From: Sequoia sempervirens
Taxonomy: Eukaryota > Streptophyta > Pinopsida > Cupressales > Cupressaceae
Reading direction: 5' to 3'
Length of the DNA stretch: 64,000 nt
NCBI GenBank assembly: GCA_007258455.2
Contig: VDFB02321319.1
Location: 124,001-188,000 of the forward strand
Below, in pieces: positions 1 through 12,160 of the stretch. The number at the start of each line of letters is the position of its first letter. Positions within the stretch are counted from its first letter, which is position 1. A model generated the notes under the pieces. It was not told the DNA's origin. It did no database searches and was given only the letters and a program-made list of their open reading frames with translations. The translations under genes were made by a program, and so were the position numbers.

Positions 1-329
1 CGAACCATTGCGAAGCTCTCTGAAAACCTAGAAAGAATCTGTGATCCAAAATCCCAAACTCCAAGATGTAGCTATCATAACTTACTAAAAATAGTAAGTC
101 CAGAAAGGTTGCCCGACATAGTTGCATGTCATACCACTGTGAAGTTCTCTGAAAACCCAGAAGGAATCCAGAATCCAAACAGCCAAACTTCAACATGCAA
201 ACCCTCGAAGCTTCAAAAGAAACCACCAAGCAGCCTGAAACCCTAATTCTACCTCTGACTAGCCGACAACACACCGGGGATAGGCTATCAATCACTGGAA
301 AGTGTAGTGCTAAAAATGGGGACATTACA
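1..329 (-). repeat. Partial LTR, TGTAATG gypsy family
   Basis: On the minus strand this begins TGTAATGTCCCC at 329 and runs off the left edge of the window. The same opening is seen at 10892 (-), 18732 (+), 39290 (+) and 63697 (+). It holds the shared module in which a TTTCAGAGAGCTTC-type stretch lies next to a GCATGT word, and the inverted repeat ACTTACTA-TAGTAAGT at 80-99. It abuts a copia LTR that has lost its first ~270 bp, so it probably inserted into that LTR. I see no coding sequence; an apparent reading frame here is chance. Confidence 0.8.
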
Positions 330-656
330 ATATACAAGGTCATTTCCATCCATTCAATCATCAAGCAAGTTCGATTCATTCCTTCATTCAAGTGCGAATT
401 TCTTCAAGTGCAGATTTTGATATCAAGGAAGAGCAGATTATTATCTGTCTTTGCATCTAGAGTTTGTGCTGAATATTGGCCTTGTGTTTGGCCTCATTGT
501 AAAGAGAATTGTTGCCATTATTTATATATATAAGAGAGATCTTTGTTGCTGAGTTTTTCTCCCTCAGGTGGAGGGTTTTCCTAGGGTATATGCTGTGTTA
601 TTGTGTCTGATTTTGAATTAAATTCTGAGTTTTATATCTGATCATAAAAACTAACA
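330..656 (+). repeat. Truncated 5' LTR of Copia-A
   Basis: This matches the last part of the 3' LTR (5494-5844) from the words ATATACAAGGTC through the terminal CTAACA. The first ~245 bp are missing and are replaced by the gypsy LTR fragment to the left. Relative to the 3' LTR there is also a ~22-bp deletion near 388. The end at 656 is set by the primer-binding site that follows directly. Confidence 0.85.
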
Positions 657-668
657 TGGTATCAGAGC
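657..668 (+). promoter_or_regulatory. Primer-binding site of Copia-A
   Basis: TGGTATCAGAGC lies directly after the LTR end. It is complementary to the 3' end of plant initiator methionine tRNA, the usual primer for Ty1/copia minus-strand DNA synthesis. Confidence 0.9.
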
Positions 669-756
669 CAGGTTTAAGAAGATCGTGATCAGATTTATAT
701 AGCAGCGCTATTATCCTCTCTTATTCTCATTCTCTTGCGTCTATCTTATCGTCAAG

Positions 757-3700
757 ATGGTGAATGGGGTCAAGATCGAAGATAGACTTGAGGGCGCATC
801 AAACTTCACATCTTGGAAGTTTAGAGTCATGCTCGCTTTGGAAGAAAATGAGTTAGTTGAGTTCGTGGAGGGAAAAGTTCCCGAACCAGCCGATGAGAAT
901 GAGAAGCCTCAATGGAAGAGAAATGGCACTAAGGCGAAAAAGATGTTGGTTGATTCCGTGAAAGATCACATTGTGCCAATCATCTCTAAGTTGAAAACAA
1001 CAAGAGATATGTTCAAGACCTTGGAGGAGATGTATGAGATCAACAACACAAGTCGAGCTCTTGCATTAAAGCAACAACTTCATCACATCAAGATGGCGAA
1101 AGGAGATTCCGTCATCACATTCTTCATGAAGATCACCGAGTTGAGAGATCAGCTCTCTACCATTGGGCATATTGTTGATAACAAGGATTTGACTATGTTG
1201 GCACTTAATGGTCTTCCTCCATCTTGGGAGTCATTCATTCAAGGAATCAGTGCGAGATCAAAACTCCCTAAGTTTGATCGATTGAGAGCAGATTGTATTC
1301 AAGAAGAATCAAGGTTGGCTACGAGAGGCATTGGTCAAAGCTCTACAAATGAAGACATTCATGTTCTTGCTACTCATTCCTCGAAGAAGAAAGGGAAAGA
1401 AGGAAAGAAAGGGTATTTCAAGAGGAATAGAGATAAAGGATCTGATGGTGCTCCTGCATTCAAGAAGAAGAAGGACCTATCTCGCGTTCAATGTTTTAGA
1501 TGTGACAAGTTTGGTCACTATGCTAAGGATTGTCCAACCAGACCTAAGCAGCAGGCTTCATTTGCAGATGTGGGTGAGATCTCTCTGCAGAAGGATTCAA
1601 GTGAATTTCTATTCTATTATGCTTTGTCAAGCAATGTGCCTACTGACATCAATACTTGGTTGATTGATAGTGGTGCCTCTCGCCACATCACCGGATTTAG
1701 AGAGCATCTATCTGATTTGGTGGAGAGAGATTCTAGTGTTCAAGTCATTATTGGTGATGATGCTAGCTACTCTGTGAAAGGTGTTGGGACCTCCTCTCTT
1801 CACTTGGATTCCAACATTTCCTTACAGTTGAGCGATGTTCTATTTGTTTCGGGTATCAAGCGGAACCTTGTCTCTATTTCAGCCTTGGAGGACAAGGGAT
1901 ATCAAGTTGCATTCTCCGAAGGCAAAGTTCTTGCATGGCCAAAGAACTCAAGTATCAAGACTGCTCGGGTGATTGGAGTTCGACATGAGTGTCTCTATAG
2001 ACTTTGCACTCGTCCACTTCAGGCTTTGTTGCATGATTCTTCAAGTTTGTGTGAACTTTGGCACAAAAGACTTGCTCACCTTCACTTTCGTGCACTACCA
2101 ACCATGGAGAAGATGGTCACGGGCCTTCCTAAATTCAACCAGGAGCATGAAGGCACTTGCAGAGGTTGCGCATTAGGTAAGAATACTAAAGGTCCATTTC
2201 ATAGTAGTGAAAGTAGATCTAAATGTATTCTAGACCTTATTCATTCTGATTTATGTGGTCCAATGTCTGTTGCTTCTTTGAGTGGTTTCTTGTATTATGT
2301 AATTTTTATTGATGACTACTCTAGAAAGACTTGGATTTATTTCTTAAAGACTAAAGAATCTGAGGAAGTACTTGAGAGATTCAAGGAATTTAAAGCTCAG
2401 GTAGAGAACTTGTCCGGGAAGAGGATCAAAGTTCTAAGGTCTGACAATGGAGGAGAATACATCTCCGGAAGTTTTCGTAACTTTTGTGTTGAGGCAGGAA
2501 TTAAGAGGGAGTTTTGTGTTCTCTACAATCCACAGCAAAACAGTGTTGCAAAAAGGAAGAACAGATCTATTGTAGAAGCAACTAGAGCCATGATTCATGA
2601 TCAAGATTTGCAAACCTTCCTTTGGGCTGAATCATCTAGGACAGCTATGTATGTTTAGAATAGAAGCCCTCACCGAATTTTGGAGAACATGACTCCTGAT
2701 GAAGCATTCACAAGGGTGAAGCAGGGAGTAAGTCATTTGAGGATCTTTGGTTGTCCAGTGTATGTTCATGTACCTAAAGACAAAAGGACAAAGCTGGAAC
2801 TGTCTTGCAAGAAGGGAATATTTGTAGGCTACAGTGAATCTTCAAAAGCCTACAGAGTGTACATTCCAGGTCAGAAATTGATTGAGATCAGCAGGGATGT
2901 TACATTTGAAGAAGATGTTGCATTCAAGAGGTCTAAGGGCATCCACATGGAGATAGACAATGAAGACCAAGAGTCTCCTCAGGATATGGAAGTTGACCAT
3001 GCTCCTGAGATTCAGAGGGAGGCTACTGATCCTAAAGAAGATGATGATCCAGTTGAGCCTTTGGAACCTACTGATGGGCCTTCAGACATTGTGATTGGTT
3101 GTAAGACCTCTTTGGGACAGGCAAACAATGCAGGAGGCAGAAAGGTTTGCAGTCTCGAGAGGAACTTTCAGAGAAAGCAAGAGACCTCACAAATTTTCAA
3201 GCTATGTTGCCTTGATGAGTCAAATCATTGAGTCAGAGCCTTCCAGTGTTGAGGAAGCTACTAGTTAGCAAGTATGGAAAGATGCTATGGCTGAGGAGTA
3301 TCAATCCATCCTCAAGAATGATGTTTGGGACATCGTACCTAGACCTGAGGGAAAATCTATTGTCTCTTCTAAGTGGCTCTTCAAGATCAAGCATGCGGCT
3401 GATGGGAGCATTGAGAAGTACAAGGCAAGATTTGTGGCTAGAGGATTCTCTCAGAAAGAGGGAGTAGACTATGAGGAAACCTTTGCTCTAGTTGCTTGTT
3501 ATAGATCCGTCAAGACCATCATTGCTATTGCAGCATCTAAAGGATGGAAGATACACCAAATGGATGTGAAGACAACATTCCTAAATGGTGTAATCGAGGA
3601 AGAGGTATACATTGAGTAACCTGATGGCTTTGAGGTTCATGGGAAGGAGTCTCATGTTTGCAGGCTGAAGAAGGCTTTGTATGGCCTTAAGCAGGCTCCT

Positions 3701-4804
3701 CGTGCTTGGTACGAAAGAATTGATCGTTACCTGATGAGCTTGGGCTTCTCCAAGAATGATGCTGATTCAAACCTTTACTTCAAGGTAATTGATGGCGAAG
3801 CATTAATCTTGGTTCTCTATGTTGATGATTTAATTCTTACTAGAGAAGATCACCTCATTATCAAATGCAATAAGGAGTTAGCTTTAGCTTCTGAATTTGA
3901 AATGAAGGATCTTGGTCTCATGCACTACTTTCTTGGCTTAGAAGTATGGCAGAAGCCGGATGAGTTTATTCTGAGTCAAGGCAAGTATACTATAGACATC
4001 TTGAAGAGATTTGGTATGATGGATTGCAAATCCATGTCTACACCTATGGAAACCAATTTTCAGAAGCTTAAAGAGGCTGCATCTAGTTCAAATCTAGTGG
4101 ATCCTACTATGTACAGATAGTTGATTGGATTGTTGATGTATCTAGTCAATACTAGACCAGATATTTGCTATGCAGTGAGTGCACTTAGTCAGTTCATGTG
4201 TGAACCAAGGCAAATACATCTAGTTGTAGTGAAGCATATCCTGAGATACTTGTGTGGCACAGTTGGATATGGCTTGAGATATTCTTCTGGTGTGGACTTG
4301 AAGCTGCATGGATATACTGATTCCGATTGGGCAGGGTGTGTCACTGATTGGAAGAGCACCTCTGGATGTTGTTTCAGTTTGGGGTTTGCGATGATCTCCT
4401 GGTGTAGCAGGAAGCAGTCCTCAGTGGCACTGAGCACCACAGAGGCCGAGTATATTGCAGCTTGTGTGGCAACTCAAGAAGCAGTATGGCTTCAGACGTT
4501 CCTTGCAGGATTGTTTGGACAATCGTTGGAGCCGACTGTCATTCATTGTGATAATCAAAGCTGTGTGAAGCTTTCTATCAATCTAGTGTTTCATGACAAA
4601 ACTAAACATGTTGAGATCAAATACCACTATATCAAAGATATGATATTGAGGAAAGCAATCCAGTTAAAGTATATTAGCACTGATGAGCAGACAATAGACA
4701 TTCTCACCAAGCCTCTTGCCAGAGTAAAGTTTGTGTACTTTTGAGACAAGCTTGGTATTGTGGAGAATGAAGCCCTAGTTGAGAAGGAGTCTCAGTATCA
4801 GTGA
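757..4804 (+). pseudogene. Copia-A gag-pol polyprotein, inactivated
   Basis: Start ATG at 757. Domains in order: gag (residues ~1-240), a CCHC knuckle CFRCDKFGHYAKDC (~247), aspartic protease with IDSGAS (~304), the GAG-pre-integrase H/C region, integrase with HSDLCGP and RSDNGGEY, reverse transcriptase with YVDDLILT (near 3820) and RNase H with STTEAEY (near 4440), ending LTKPLARVKF. It is broken by TAG at 2656, a frameshift stretch near 3100-3230, TAG at 3266, TAA at 3617, TAG at 4118 and TGA at 4742; the ancestral stop is 4802-4804. The third integrase acidic residue is changed: Copia-C has VAERKNR where this copy has VAKRKNR. It made capsid and replication enzymes for a retrotransposon and is now dead. 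Confidence 0.95.
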
Positions 4805-5248
4805 TCTTCTGATTTGCTTTAATGCATTTCTCTCTGTGAGAGAGATTTGAGGTGTAGGCCCTTGTTTAATGCATTTCTCTCTATGAGAGAGATTTGAGGT
4901 GAAAGCCCTTGTTTCCACCCTCTAGGAGTAGCCATGGTGGATGTCATGTGTGTGACTCCATGACAACATCACGTGAGAGAGTTTGTGATGATTTTCTTGT
5001 ACTTGTGCTTTTCATCCTCTGGGAGTATCTATGATGAACGTCACGATGAGGTGACGACATCACGTTGAGTGATTCCGTGATGGGCACTTGTGCACTTTTA
5101 CCATACATGGGAGTAGCCATGATGGTTGATATCACGATGAGGTGATATGTTTCTTTTTCCACATATGGTAGTAGCCTTGGTGGTTGACATCACGATGAGG
5201 TGATGTGTCTTGTACAGCTGGAAGTATTCCTCCCTAGTTGAGAGGGAG
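4805..5248 (+). repeat. Copia-A 3' untranslated region with repeats and hairpins
   Basis: Between the pol stop and the 3' LTR. A ~47-bp unit with AATGCATTTCTCTCTxTGAG is duplicated at about 4820-4911. Further on, a ~60-bp unit (ATGGGAGTAGCCATG...TGGTTGA) repeats, each copy ending in an inverted repeat: ATATCAC/GTGATAT at 5129-5148 and ACATCAC/GTGATGT at 5187-5206. The last bases before the LTR (GAGAGGGAG) are the polypurine tract. No ORF is supported. Confidence 0.8.
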
Positions 5249-5844
5249 TGTTGATGTTATAGCAGCTTCGGGCTCATCCTTCCAGCCACGAGTCAAGACA
5301 TAAAATTGCATATAGCCTATCGGCTATTTATTTTATTGAGAAAATTAAAGTGAAGAGGCGCTTCACTTGGCAACAATATAAATTCTATTTGGGCCGACCT
5401 TCCTTGTATTTCGCATCTTTTATTTGTAATTGTATTTTCCATATGTGGCCGACCTTGTACATGAAGAGGTGCGACCTCTCTCACATTTTGTATATATACA
5501 AGGTCATTTCCATCCATTCAATCATCAAGCAAGTTCAATTCATTCCTTCATTCAAGTGCAAATTTCATCATAGAGCAGATTGCGAATTTCTTCAAGTGCA
5601 GATTTTGATATCAAGGAAGAGCAGATTATTATCTGTCTTTGCATCTAGAGTTGGTGCTGAATATTGGCCTTGTGTTTGGCCTCATTGTAAAGAGAATTGT
5701 TGCCATTATTTATATATATAAGAGAGATCTTTGTTGTTGGGTTTTTCTCCCTCAAGTCGAGGGTTTTCCCAGGGTATATGCTGTGTTATTGTGTCTGATT
5801 TTGAATTAAATTTTGAGTTTTATATCTGATCATAAAAACTAACA
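5249..5844 (+). repeat. 3' LTR of Copia-A
   Basis: 596 bp, from TGTTGATG after the polypurine tract to CTAACA. Its 3' part matches 330-656. It is the same family as the LTRs of Copia-B. A TATATATA stretch near 5708-5718 followed by AAGAGAGATC could hold the promoter. Confidence 0.9.
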
Positions 5845-6261
5845 CATTTGTGGGGTATCGGCAATCATCCCAACTCATAACCACTGTCCTTCATTCTTGC
5901 TAATCACTAGAAGTTGTGACAGTTGCTTCCTTGAACTCGATCACTGAGGATTAAGAAGTGATTACAAAGTTAAGGAGTCGGGTTACTCATAGCAGCATCA
6001 ATATGATGCGACTCTAAAATTGAGTGCCTTAATGGATACGAGCCTAGCCATGTGGGAGTTTGCCACTATGTATGGAAGGCTATTCGGTTGCTTGACTCAA
6101 CAAAAGGATCAAATGGATAGAAGAATCATAACTAGCCAATAAATTGAAATAAGAACATTATCGTTGCAGGGAGTATTAAGGGAAGTCGATTAAGGGAAAC
6201 AATGATAGTTTAATTAACCAAGAGACATTCAAAAGAGAGACGTGTCTACCTTGAAGCAATG
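5845..6261. other. Unassigned stretch between two copia elements
   Basis: No convincing gene. Around 6030-6140 a plus-strand frame (MDTSLAMWEFAT...) looks weakly gag-like but ends quickly. The last five bases, CAATG (6257-6261), are the left target duplication of Copia-B; this stretch is therefore the original neighbour of 12753 onward. Confidence 0.5.
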
Positions 6262-6869
6262 TGTTAGTTTTTATGATCAGATTTAATGCACAGAAATTAA
6301 TTTCAAAATCATACACAAAGACATAACAAATACCCTGGGAAAACCCTCCTCTTGAGGGGGAAAACCCTCCTCTTGAGGGGAAAAACCCAGCAACAAATAT
6401 CTCTCTATTATAAATCAATAATGGCAACAAGTCTCATTACAATGAGGCCAATCTCAAGGCTGATATGCAGCACCTTCACAAGATGCAATGATAACAAGTA
6501 ATCAACACTTACTTGTAACTCAGATCTGCCCTTAAGAAATTCGCTATCTGCTCTTGATAATTCGCAATCTGCACTTGATTGATCTGTCCTTGAAGAATTC
6601 GCACTTGGAAGAGAAGAAATTCTCGAACTTAATTGATGCCCAAATGGAGTGGAATGATCTTGTATTTATACAACTTGAAGGAGAGAGGTCACACCTTTTC
6701 ATGCAAGGTCGGCCATCATAAAAATATAATTTCAATTTAATAAATACAATTTACAAGGAAGGTCAGACAAGAAGATAATTACAAAGTTGCCATGTGAAGC
6801 GTCTCTTTACATTGAATAATCACATATAAATAAGGAAGTATGAAGCCCGAAGCTGCAATTACATCAACA
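6262..6869 (-). repeat. 3' LTR of Copia-B
   Basis: 608 bp, TGTTGATG...CTAACA read on the minus strand. It has a tandem copy of the 21-bp CCCTCCTCTTGAGGGG segment (near 6341-6382) that the other LTR has once. Confidence 0.95.
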
Positions 6870-7330
6870 CTCCCTCTCAGCTAGGGAGGAATACTTCCTG
6901 CTGCACAAGACACATCACCTCATCGTGATGTCAATCACAATGGCTACAACCATATGTGGAAAGGAAACGATATCACCTCATCGTGATATCATATATCACC
7001 TCAATGTGATATCAACCATAATGGCTACAACCATGTATGGTAGGTACAAGTGTTCATCACTTGCGTGATGTTGTCACCTCAACATGACTTTCACCATGGC
7101 TCTCCTAGAGGGTGAAACACAAGTACAAGAAAATCATCATGGACTCTCTCACTTGATGCTGTCATGGAGTCACACACATGACATCCACCATGGCTCTCCC
7201 AGAGGGTGGAACAAGGGCTTTCACCTCAAGCTTCTCTTGCAGAGAAGAATGCATTAACAAGGGATTTCACCTCGAACTTCTGTCACAGAGAAGAACTCAT
7301 TAAAGAGGATCACTGATACTAAGAATCCTT
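6870..7330 (-). repeat. Copia-B 3' untranslated region with hairpins
   Basis: Counterpart of 4805-5248. Polypurine tract CTGAGAGGGAG (minus) next to the LTR, then inverted repeats at 6912-6931 (ACATCAC/GTGATGT), 6969-6990 and 6993-7013 (ATATCAC/GTGATAT types). The doubled GAGAGAAG unit seen in Copia-A is also present. Confidence 0.75.
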
Positions 7331-7339
7331 CTCAGTTAA

Positions 7340-8060
7340 GGCTGTATTCTCCACCATACCAAGCTTATCTCGAAAGTACACAAACTTTATCCTGGAGAGA
7401 GGCTTGGTGAGAATGTCTGCCGTCTGCTCATCAGTGCTGATATACCTCAACTGTATAGCTTTCCTCAATACCATATCTCTGATATAATGGTATTTGATCT
7501 CAACATGCTTGGTTTGTCATCAAACATAGGATTGACAAAAAGCTTCACACAACTCTGGTTATCACAATGAATGATAGTAGGCTCCATTGATTGTCCAAAC
7601 AATCCTGCAAGGAGCTTATGAAACTACATTGCTTCTCGAGCTGCCACACAAGCTGCAATGTACTCTGCCTCTGCTGTACTCAATGCTATAAATGACTGCT
7701 TCCTGCTGCACCAGGATATCATCGTAGACCTCAAACTGAAGCAACATCTAAAGGTGCTCTTCCGATTAGTGACACTCCCTGCCCAATTAGAATCAGTATA
7801 ACCATGCATCTCTAAGTCCATACCTGAAGAATATCTCAACCCATATCCAACTGTTCCACACAAGTATCTTAGGATATGTTTCGTTGCAACAAGATGTACC
7901 TGCCTTGGTTCGCACATGAACTTGACAAAAATGCACTTACTGCAATTTGGTCTAGTATAGATACATCAACAATCCAATCAACTGACTGTACATAGTAGGA
8001 TCTAGGTAGATCTGAACTATCTGCAGCCTCCTTAAGCTTCTAAAAAATTGGTTTCCATAA
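7340..8060 (-). pseudogene. Copia-B pol remnant: end of RT and RNase H
   Basis: Minus-strand homologue of the last third of Copia-A pol. The clear piece is at 7624-7917: MCEPRQVHLVATKHILRYLC, DSNWAGS and STAEAEYIAA of RNase H. Frames are broken on both sides. The extreme 3' end (TTTCGAGATAAGCTTGG on the minus strand) keeps the CGA codon that became TGA in Copia-A. No complete active site remains. Confidence 0.85.
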
Positions 8061-8269
8061 ACCAACATAAAGAACCAAGATCAACTAGATTACCATCTTC
8101 TTCAGGTTCAATAGGCTCCCTCTGAATCTTCAAGCACTTGCATCAACCTTCTGACCTCTTCGTCCAAGATTGCCTACAACACTTGCCTTAGATAAATGTT
8201 TTCCAGTGCACACCTCTGGTACTGTAGAGAGTTCATGATAGTCCTCCTCGACCTCATCCCAGATCACAC

Positions 8270-9016
8270 TATTCTGAATAGGTTTGCGGAGCTACCAATG
8301 TCAAATCCAGATGATATTCTTGAGCAATTATGATCTCAGCAGCTGAAGGGATCCTCTAAGGGTTTAGCACCTAGCCTTGCAATACAGTAATCATCACTTC
8401 TTCTCAGTGAGTTACAAAACTCCCTCTTGATCCCTACTTCAGAGATTGCAAAGAAGACTTCTGGAAGTGAGCTCCCTCTAGCCACTAACTCAGTCCCATG
8501 GCTGCAAGTTGTGATTTCACGCTTGATCATTTCTTTGGTTGGCATGACTTCCTCACAAGATGCCTCAAGCTTTTCATCACTAAGCAATCTCTCATCACCT
8601 TCTTACTTCTCGATCCATCCTGGAAGCAATATAGAGAGAGATTACAAACAGTTTATAACTATCCAAAGAAATATCAAGGCTAGAATCATACAAGGTTTAC
8701 TATGACAAGTTATAGCATGAACACATAAGAGTGTTATGAACAATATTAAAACATGAATAAAGAAATCAACCTACAAGTGAAACATGTAGCAAATATCAAA
8801 AGATCAAAATGAAGGGATAAAGAACTTATCTTTATTGAATTCTGAAATAACTCTTTCTTCCATCTTTTACTCCTCTCAAGAGTGCTAAACTCAGCACAAC
8901 AAAAGATAATCTGCACAACTACATATTTCTTGAATGCATTATGCAGTTAGCACTTAGAACCAACTCTCTCCAAGAGTTCAAGGCTTTATCACAGTTCATG
9001 CATTAGAGAATGATAT
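8270..9016 (-). pseudogene. Scrambled Copia-B interior
   Basis: A minus-strand frame at 8336-8587 contains GIKREFC, which in intact copies lies in integrase, followed directly by unrelated residues, so a large deletion or rearrangement has joined distant parts. Beyond ~8700 nothing coding is recognisable. Confidence 0.5.
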
Positions 9017-9021
9017 CGATG

Positions 9022-10892
9022 TAAAATATGCCAACCAATTTTTTCGATAGATTTACACAACACAAGCCAACACTACGCCAATGGATTAGCATTAGCATCA
9101 AAACTGAAATCCAAGCTTGAAAGAACTCAACACCAAGAATGCACACTCAATCCCAAGGAAGGATAGGTGTTGTCATATGGCGGAGAAATTAAAGAACAGT
9201 ACTTGAAATGAAACAAACTCAATGTCAAGAATGTGCACTCAAGATCCCACTGAGGGCAAAGTGCTAACATATGACGGAGTTATTAATTGAAAACTGAAAC
9301 AAATAGGCGGATAACCAGCCATGAAGAAATCCGCTCAACCACTTAAACAGTGGGGGGAAGAAAACAACATAATCCAGACTAATTCCTCCGCTGCGGCGGG
9401 CATCCACTAAAGAGTGGGAATTCTCCACTTAACAGTGGGTGATAGAAAGTAAATACAAATCAGATTCCTCCACACTGGCGGTAAACCATCCAGGGGTTAT
9501 GATATTTGCATTAAAGATCACAAGTAAATGCAGTAAATAAATGGTTGGATTAGTACTACTAATTCTCAACCTTACAATTAAAAAAAACTGCAAATTACAA
9601 GTGTTACAATAGAAGAATGAATGCAAATATGTGAAGGATGAATTTAGCTAGTTTATATAACTCTCAAAGACTGAAATTGAAGCCAAATTCTGAACTTGTT
9701 GAAGTCTGATAATAAAAACCAACAAACTGAAACTTTAAACCAGCAACCTGTAAAACAATGAAATGCTCATAACTCTTTCAATATACCTCTGAATTGAATG
9801 AAACGAAATGCAAAGTCTCTTTGGAGGATAGGCACCCAAACTCAAACCACAAAACTGCATCAAAACTCAAGATATTATTTTGCACGAATCCCAAAGCACT
9901 CTCAAGATGGTACGGCCCTCAAGAGGGGCGATTTCTCTTGCTAAAAATCAAATACTTGGAATTAAATTATGAAATTCTCCTAATATGGTCGCCATTAGCA
10001 TAGAATTGCAAGGATCAAATACCCATAACCAAAATAAATTCATATCAAAAGCTGTAAATGAAAAACCCCTTCAGCTGTGTATACACCAGCAACTTTAAAA
10101 CTGAAATTCTCACCAAAATTCACCAACTTTGAAGCACAATCTGCTAGTCTGATTGAGAAGCAGCAAAAAGACCAACTAGGTGTTGTCTTTCAAACACGAA
10201 ATTGGATTGGAACTAGGAGGTAAGCATCCCTTGAAGTAGTAAACAAGTTGTTATTTTGACAGCATAACATTAGCATAAAACTTTGGATGATCAGCTCTTC
10301 AAACAACAACAATATATAAGCTTTAGTTGGCAAATGAAGCAACAAGAACTCTTCAAATTCCAAGAAGTTGAATCACTTCAACTTCCAAAAGGGACGCCAC
10401 CTTTTTGCCTTTTACTTTTTTGAAATAATAAAAATATTACTCAACCTCCTTTAGGTGTCCAACTTCACTTTGCAACAATAAAGCATTTAATAAATCATTA
10501 AATGCACAATTGACCCCCTTAATGGCCCCTCTTTTAAAACAACATGAAGTCATTACTCCTAGGCGTGGGGTACAACTGAGAAACATGAAATTTGACTAAG
10601 TATAAACTCAACTCATGAAGAAAACCAAACCCAAAGCCAAACTGAAATTGATGGATAACAAGATGACTTGAGTTGAACTGCTGATGGTGCCACTGCCAAA
10701 AATAGACTTACTAAAAATAGCCACTGCCAAAAATAGTAAGTTTACCTCAAAACCAATAGAAAGCAGAACTGAGCTGGAAGCAAGACTTAATGAAAGTGGA
10801 AACCCTAAATTTGCACATCTGAGTAGCCTATGGATTTCCGGAAATAGGCTAAAACCAAACGAAGAGCGTATGGCCAAAATGGGGACATTACA
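9022..10892 (-). mobile_element. Solo LTR, TGTAATG gypsy family
   Basis: Starts TGTAATGTCCCC on the minus strand at 10892 and ends CATATTTTA at 9022, matching the end CATATTTCA of the copy at 39290-41512. Flanked by a perfect 5-bp duplication CGATG (9017-9021 and 10893-10897). No internal domain, so a solo LTR. It carries CCACT-AGTGG mini-hairpins at 9339-9353, 9404-9417 and 9425-9438. Confidence 0.85.
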
Positions 10893-10897
10893 CGATG

Positions 10898-11230
10898 TGA
10901 CCAACTAATCACCATCAAAATTGTAATTCTCCTTTTATTTTAGTCACACTCAGAAATCTTCACAACCAACATGAAATAACTTGCAATAAATGAAATCTTC
11001 AAAGGATCTTAAGCTAGAGAACACAATTCGAGAGAAACCACTATCTCTCTTTACTAATTACAAGATCCAACTAAATGATATAACTTAGCAAACAAATAAT
11101 ACTTATCTCTTTAAATATTCTGATGGATGCAAGTACTGGACATAGTAAGATACGATGTTCTTGCGCACAGATCAGCACACAACCTTCACGGCTTGAACAC
11201 AGGCCCATGACTTAGAATAGAAATTCCCTA
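10898..11230. other. Copia-B interior, unassigned
   Basis: About 330 bp between the solo LTR and gag. No coding sequence recognised. It is continuous with 8700-9016 before the LTR insertion. Confidence 0.4.
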
Positions 11231-11238
11231 GAATCCTT

Positions 11239-12058
11239 CTAAGGGGAGATCTCATCCACATCCGCAAATGAAGCATGCTGATTAGGCCTGGTTGGGCAAT
11301 CCTTTGCATAGTGACCAAACTTGTCACAACGAAAACATTGGGCAATCCTTCTTGAATGCAGGAGCACCATCAACTCCTTTATCTCTATTCCTCTTGAAAT
11401 ATCCTTTCTTTCCATCTTTCCCTTTCTTCTTTGAGGATTGAGTAGAAAGAACATGAATGTCTTCATTTGTAGAGCTTCGACCAATACCTCTCGCAGCCAA
11501 CCTAGACTCCTCTTGAATACAGTCCGCCCTCAAACGATCAAACTTGGGAAGTTTCGATCTCGCGCTGATTCCTTGAATGTAAGACTCCCAAGATGAAGGA
11601 AGACCATTAAGAGCCAACATGGTCAAATCCTTGACATCAACAAAATGACCAATAGAAGAGAGCTAATCTCTCAATTCGGAAATCTTCATGAAGTAAGCGA
11701 TGACAGATTCTCCTTCTGCCATCTTAACATGATGAAGTTGTTGCTTTAATGCAAGTTCCTGACTTGTGTTGTTGATTTCGTACATCTCCTCCAAAGTTTT
11801 AAACATCTCTCTTGCCGTCTTCAACTTGGAGACAATAGGAACGATATGATCCTTCACAGAATCAACTAACATCTTCTTCGCCTTGATATCTTTCTTCTTC
11901 CACTGTACCTTCTCTTCCTCATCAGTAGGTTCGGGGACTTTGCTCTCCACAAACTTGACCAATTCACTTTCTTCCAAGGTGAGCATAATTTTGAATCTCC
12001 AAGATGTGAAATTAGATGCTTCCTCAAGTCTATCCTCAAGCTTAAGACCGATCACCAT
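11239..12058 (-). pseudogene. Copia-B gag, inactivated
   Basis: Start ATG at 12058 (MVIGLKLEDRLEEASNFTSW), as in the other copies. An in-frame TAG at 11660-11662 stands where Copia-A has CAG. The frame resumes through ALNGLPSSWESYIQG to a frameshift near 11340, after which the CCHC knuckle CFRCDKFGHYAKDC is read in another frame. Gag formed the particle and bound RNA. Confidence 0.92.
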
Positions 12059-12148
12059 CTTGACGAAGAGATAGAAGTAAACAATGATGAGAAAGAGAGT
12101 AAAGAGTATTGTTGTAATAACAATATGATCAAGATCTTTTTCAAACCC

Positions 12149-12160
12149 GCTCTGATACCA
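12149..12160 (-). promoter_or_regulatory. Primer-binding site of Copia-B
   Basis: Minus-strand TGGTATCAGAGC directly beside the 5' LTR, complementary to initiator Met tRNA. Confidence 0.9.
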
